In this document: one piece after another, positions 62,282 to 64,000 of the stretch | Layout: every line of letters begins with the position of its first letter | How positions within the stretch are numbered: position 1 is the stretch's first letter | NCBI GenBank assembly: GCA_030583925.1 | Contig: CP129482.1 | Location: 496,001-560,000, forward strand | DNA length: 64,000 bases | Reading direction: 5' to 3' | Source: Anaerolineales bacterium | Lineage (GTDB): Bacteria; Chloroflexota; Anaerolineae; Anaerolineales; Villigracilaceae | Notes under the pieces: generated by a model | Database searches by the model: none | Seen by the model: the letters and a program-made list of their open reading frames with translations, nothing else | Told to the model about the DNA's origin: nothing | Made by a program: the position numbers and the translations under genes

Positions 62282-63271
62282 ATGGAAATCAAAAGCGATC
62301 CAACCAAAAATCTTGCGCTCGAGCTGGTGCGCGTCACTGAAGCCGCGGCAATGGCGGCGGGACGCTTCATGGGACGCGGCGATAAAGAAGCGGCAGACGG
62401 CGCCGCCGTCAACGCGATGCGGACTGTCCTCCAAACAGTGAGCATGAACGGGGTGATCGTCATCGGCGAGGGCGAAAAAGATAACGCGCCGATGCTCTAC
62501 AACGGGGAGACGGTGGGGAACGGTTCGAGTCCAGACATGGACGTGGCGGTGGACCCCATTGACGGGACGCGTCCGCTCGCCTTCGGCCGTTCCAACTCGC
62601 TGGCGACAGTTGCCATCGCGCCGCGCGGCACGATGTTCGACCCGGGTCCGTTCGTCTATATGAACAAGATCGCGGTGGGACCTGAAGCGAGGGGCAAAAT
62701 CAACATCAAGAAGTCCATCACCGAAAATTTATACGCCATCGCTCACGCGAAGGGCAAGGAAGTGGCGGACCTGACGACGATCATCCTTGACCGTGACCGT
62801 CACAAGGAGATGATCGCCGAAATCCGCAAGGCTGGCGCGCGCATTCGGCAAATCCCAGACGGCGATGTGGGCGCGGCGTTGATGACCGCCTGGCCCAACT
62901 CGGGCGTGGATGTGTTGTTCGGCGTGGGCGGCACACCCGAAGGTGTGCTTGCCGCATGCGCATTGCGCGCCATGGGCGGCGAAATTCAAGGCAAACTCTA
63001 CGCGCGCGACGAGGACGAACTCCGCCGCGGGCGCGAAGCGGGTTATGATTTTGAAAAAGTGCTCACGATGGACGATCTCGTTTCGTCGGAGGATGTGTTC
63101 TTTGCCGCGACGGGAATCACCGACGGCGAGTTCCTCAAAGGCGTGCGTTACTTCGGCGACGGCGCCAGCACCGATTCGCTCGTGGTGCGCGGACTCACTG
63201 GAACTGTGCGCCAAATCTCCGCCACGCATCACATTGACAAACTCCGCAATTTTGGCGCGGTGAAATATTAA
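62282..63271 (+). CDS. glpX: Fructose-1,6-bisphosphatase class II
   Basis: A 329-residue GlpX-type enzyme that hydrolyses fructose 1,6-bisphosphate in gluconeogenesis (some also act on sedoheptulose bisphosphate). AAMAAGRFMGRGDKEAADGAAVNAMR, VIGEGEKDNAPMLYNGE, VDPIDGTRPLAFGR and GVGGTPEGVLAACALRAMGGEIQG are the substrate and metal sites. ATG 62282 has GGAGG 6 bases upstream. The stop is followed by a family A repeat. Confidence 0.96.
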   Translation: MEIKSDPTKNLALELVRVTEAAAMAAGRFMGRGDKEAADGAAVNAMRTVLQTVSMNGVIVIGEGEKDNAPMLYNGETVGNGSSPDMDVAVDPIDGTRPLAFGRSNSLATVAIAPRGTMFDPGPFVYMNKIAVGPEARGKINIKKSITENLYAIAHAKGKEVADLTTIILDRDRHKEMIAEIRKAGARIRQIPDGDVGAALMTAWPNSGVDVLFGVGGTPEGVLAACALRAMGGEIQGKLYARDEDELRRGREAGYDFEKVLTMDDLVSSEDVFFAATGITDGEFLKGVRYFGDGASTDSLVVRGLTGTVRQISATHHIDKLRNFGAVKY

Positions 63272-63276
63272 CCCTT

Positions 63277-63362
63277 CGTCATTGCGAGGAGGGTCGAAGA
63301 CCCAGCAATCTCCGTCAATGTGTTGGAGATTGCTTCGGTCGCTACGCTCCCTCGCAATGACG
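63277..63362. repeat. Family A palindromic repeat
   Basis: Complete element, CGTCATTGCGAGG...CTCGCAATGACG, 5 bases after the glpX stop and 12 bases before the tRNA promoter. Confidence 0.9.
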
Positions 63363-63374
63363 GACGATGTTTGC

Positions 63375-63403
63375 TTGACACTCCCTTTCCTTGCGCGTAT
63401 AAT
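63375..63403 (+). promoter_or_regulatory. tRNA-Asn promoter
   Basis: TTGACA, 17-base spacer, TATAAT: exact consensus, 11 bases before the tRNA. Confidence 0.9.
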
Positions 63404-63414
63404 CCCGCACGCCT

Positions 63415-63487
63415 TCCTCGATAGCTCAATCGGCAGAGCGAGCGGCTGTTAACCGCTAGGTTCCTGGTTCGAGTCCAGGTCGAGGAG
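63415..63487 (+). tRNA. tRNA-Asn (GTT)
   Basis: Acceptor TCCTCGA/TCGAGGA, D arm GCTC/GAGC, anticodon stem AGCGG/CCGCT with loop CTGTTAA (anticodon GTT), T arm CCTGG/CCAGG with TTCGAGT. The CCA end is not encoded. It is a probable integration site for the element whose integrase lies at the right edge. Confidence 0.97.
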
Positions 63488-63511
63488 CAAATACAGGGTT
63501 GTTTCCCTGAG

Positions 63512-63550
63512 AAAGACCCAGATATAGCGATATTCTGGGTCTTTTTGTTT
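63512..63550 (+). terminator. Intrinsic terminator after tRNA-Asn
   Basis: AAGACCCAGA / TCTGGGTCTT with an 11-base loop, followed by TTTGTTT. Confidence 0.9.
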
Positions 63551-63589
63551 GCCTGAATGTGGGTCTGGTGCAATCTGGGTGCAATCTGC

Positions 63590-64000
63590 TTACACACTCC
63601 CACTCGACATTAGGTTGTCCATCAATATAGCGGCTTTTTCTTGCTGACTAGGTATGATGTGACCATAAACATCGATGGTAATGCTTGGTTTTGAATGACC
63701 AAGTCGTTTTGAGACGATCAAGACTGGGATACCATGATTCAACATCAAGGAAGCTGCCGTATGTCGCAAGTCATGGAAGCGGATTTTAGGTAATCCAGAC
63801 GCTTTGAGAAGTTTCCTCATAGCACTTCGGATTTTACTGCCTGTAACGGGCGTGCCGACATTGGATGGGAAGACCAGATCCTCGTCAGTCCAATTTTCGC
63901 CAGCAGAAGATATTAAGATAGGCTGTTCCCTTTTGTGGACCTTCAAGATTTCCAAAGCTTGTTTTCCAAGAATGATCGTCCGATTTCCGCTTTTTGATTT
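63590..64000 (-). CDS. Tyrosine recombinase (integrase), 5' end outside the window
   Basis: The frame is open to the right edge, so the N-terminal part is not seen; about 136 residues are visible. Catalytic residues of the tyrosine recombinase family are present: HDLRHT (His, Arg) and LGHSKPSITIDVYGH (His and the nucleophile Tyr). The C-terminus faces tRNA-Asn, with about 100 bases between. This is the usual layout of a prophage or integrative element that uses a tRNA 3' end. No direct-repeat att site is visible, since the far end is outside the window. Confidence 0.92.
   Translation of the reverse strand, partial: KSKSGNRTIILGKQALEILKVHKREQPILISSAGENWTDEDLVFPSNVGTPVTGSKIRSAMRKLLKASGLPKIRFHDLRHTAASLMLNHGIPVLIVSKRLGHSKPSITIDVYGHIIPSQQEKAAILMDNLMSSGSV

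Overview
The window looks like a chromosomal segment of a Chloroflexota bacterium, most likely of the class Anaerolineae. This rests on gene content: an archaeal-type HMG-CoA synthase with a class II HMG-CoA reductase (mevalonate route), lipoproteins with long Thr/Pro/Ser linkers, a Ser/Thr kinase with a C-terminal extracellular domain, and a MetV-MetF fusion. The phylum is inferred from content, not from a phylogenetic marker.

Layout. 1-17.4 kb holds housekeeping and signalling genes: an SGNH-like lipoprotein cut by the left edge, MutS2, a Ser/Thr kinase followed by a nucleotide cyclase, a metallo-beta-lactamase-fold hydrolase, a DEAD-box RNA helicase and a cold-shock protein (each preceded by an intrinsic terminator), an aminotransferase, a sugar nucleotidyltransferase, an M3 peptidase, an aldo/keto reductase and an NCS2 nucleobase permease. 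17.4-29.3 kb is a co-oriented catabolic cluster, divergent from the permease: CoxG-like, XdhC-like, the FAD, 2Fe-2S and molybdopterin subunits of a xanthine-dehydrogenase-family hydroxylase, an amidase, FdrA, DUF1116 and a cyclase-family hydrolase. A DUF2877 gene (the usual third partner of FdrA and DUF1116) lies at 36.9 kb. I infer a pathway that hydroxylates and opens an N-heterocycle and conserves energy through a carbamoyl intermediate. The permease leader carries a terminator and an alternative pairing, so it may be a regulatory switch.

29.5-42.3 kb is an accessory region: a type III restriction-modification pair, a PIN-domain module between two long direct repeats, two DUF4160 modules (one between direct repeats of the end of the preceding epimerase gene), and an AIPR-family gene. 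38-45.5 kb also carries cell-surface polysaccharide genes. 45.6-53.5 kb holds one-carbon metabolism (corrinoid methyltransferase, MetV-MetF fusion) and the mevalonate genes, with a thiolase-fold protein that lacks two catalytic residues. From 53.5 kb come a GAF histidine kinase, a candidate oriC, dnaA, rpsB, tsf, pyrH, frr, uppS, cdsA and glpX, then tRNA-Asn and an integrase gene that runs off the right edge, probably the start of an integrated element.

The most unusual feature is the density of short repeats. At least twelve families, called A to N here, lie between genes and also in frame inside coding sequences. Many begin exactly at a stop codon. Family key: A, TGTCATTGCGAG palindrome; B, TGTCACTCTGAG palindrome; C, runs of AATTCTC / CCAGTCTCTA / AATTACC; D, GGTGGTTGAGTAGG palindrome; E, CCACAGAG...CTCTGTGG; F, CCCCTCTCC...GGAGAGGGG composite; G, GTAGGGGC...GCCCCTAC; H, I and J, three families inside mutS2; K to N, single sites.
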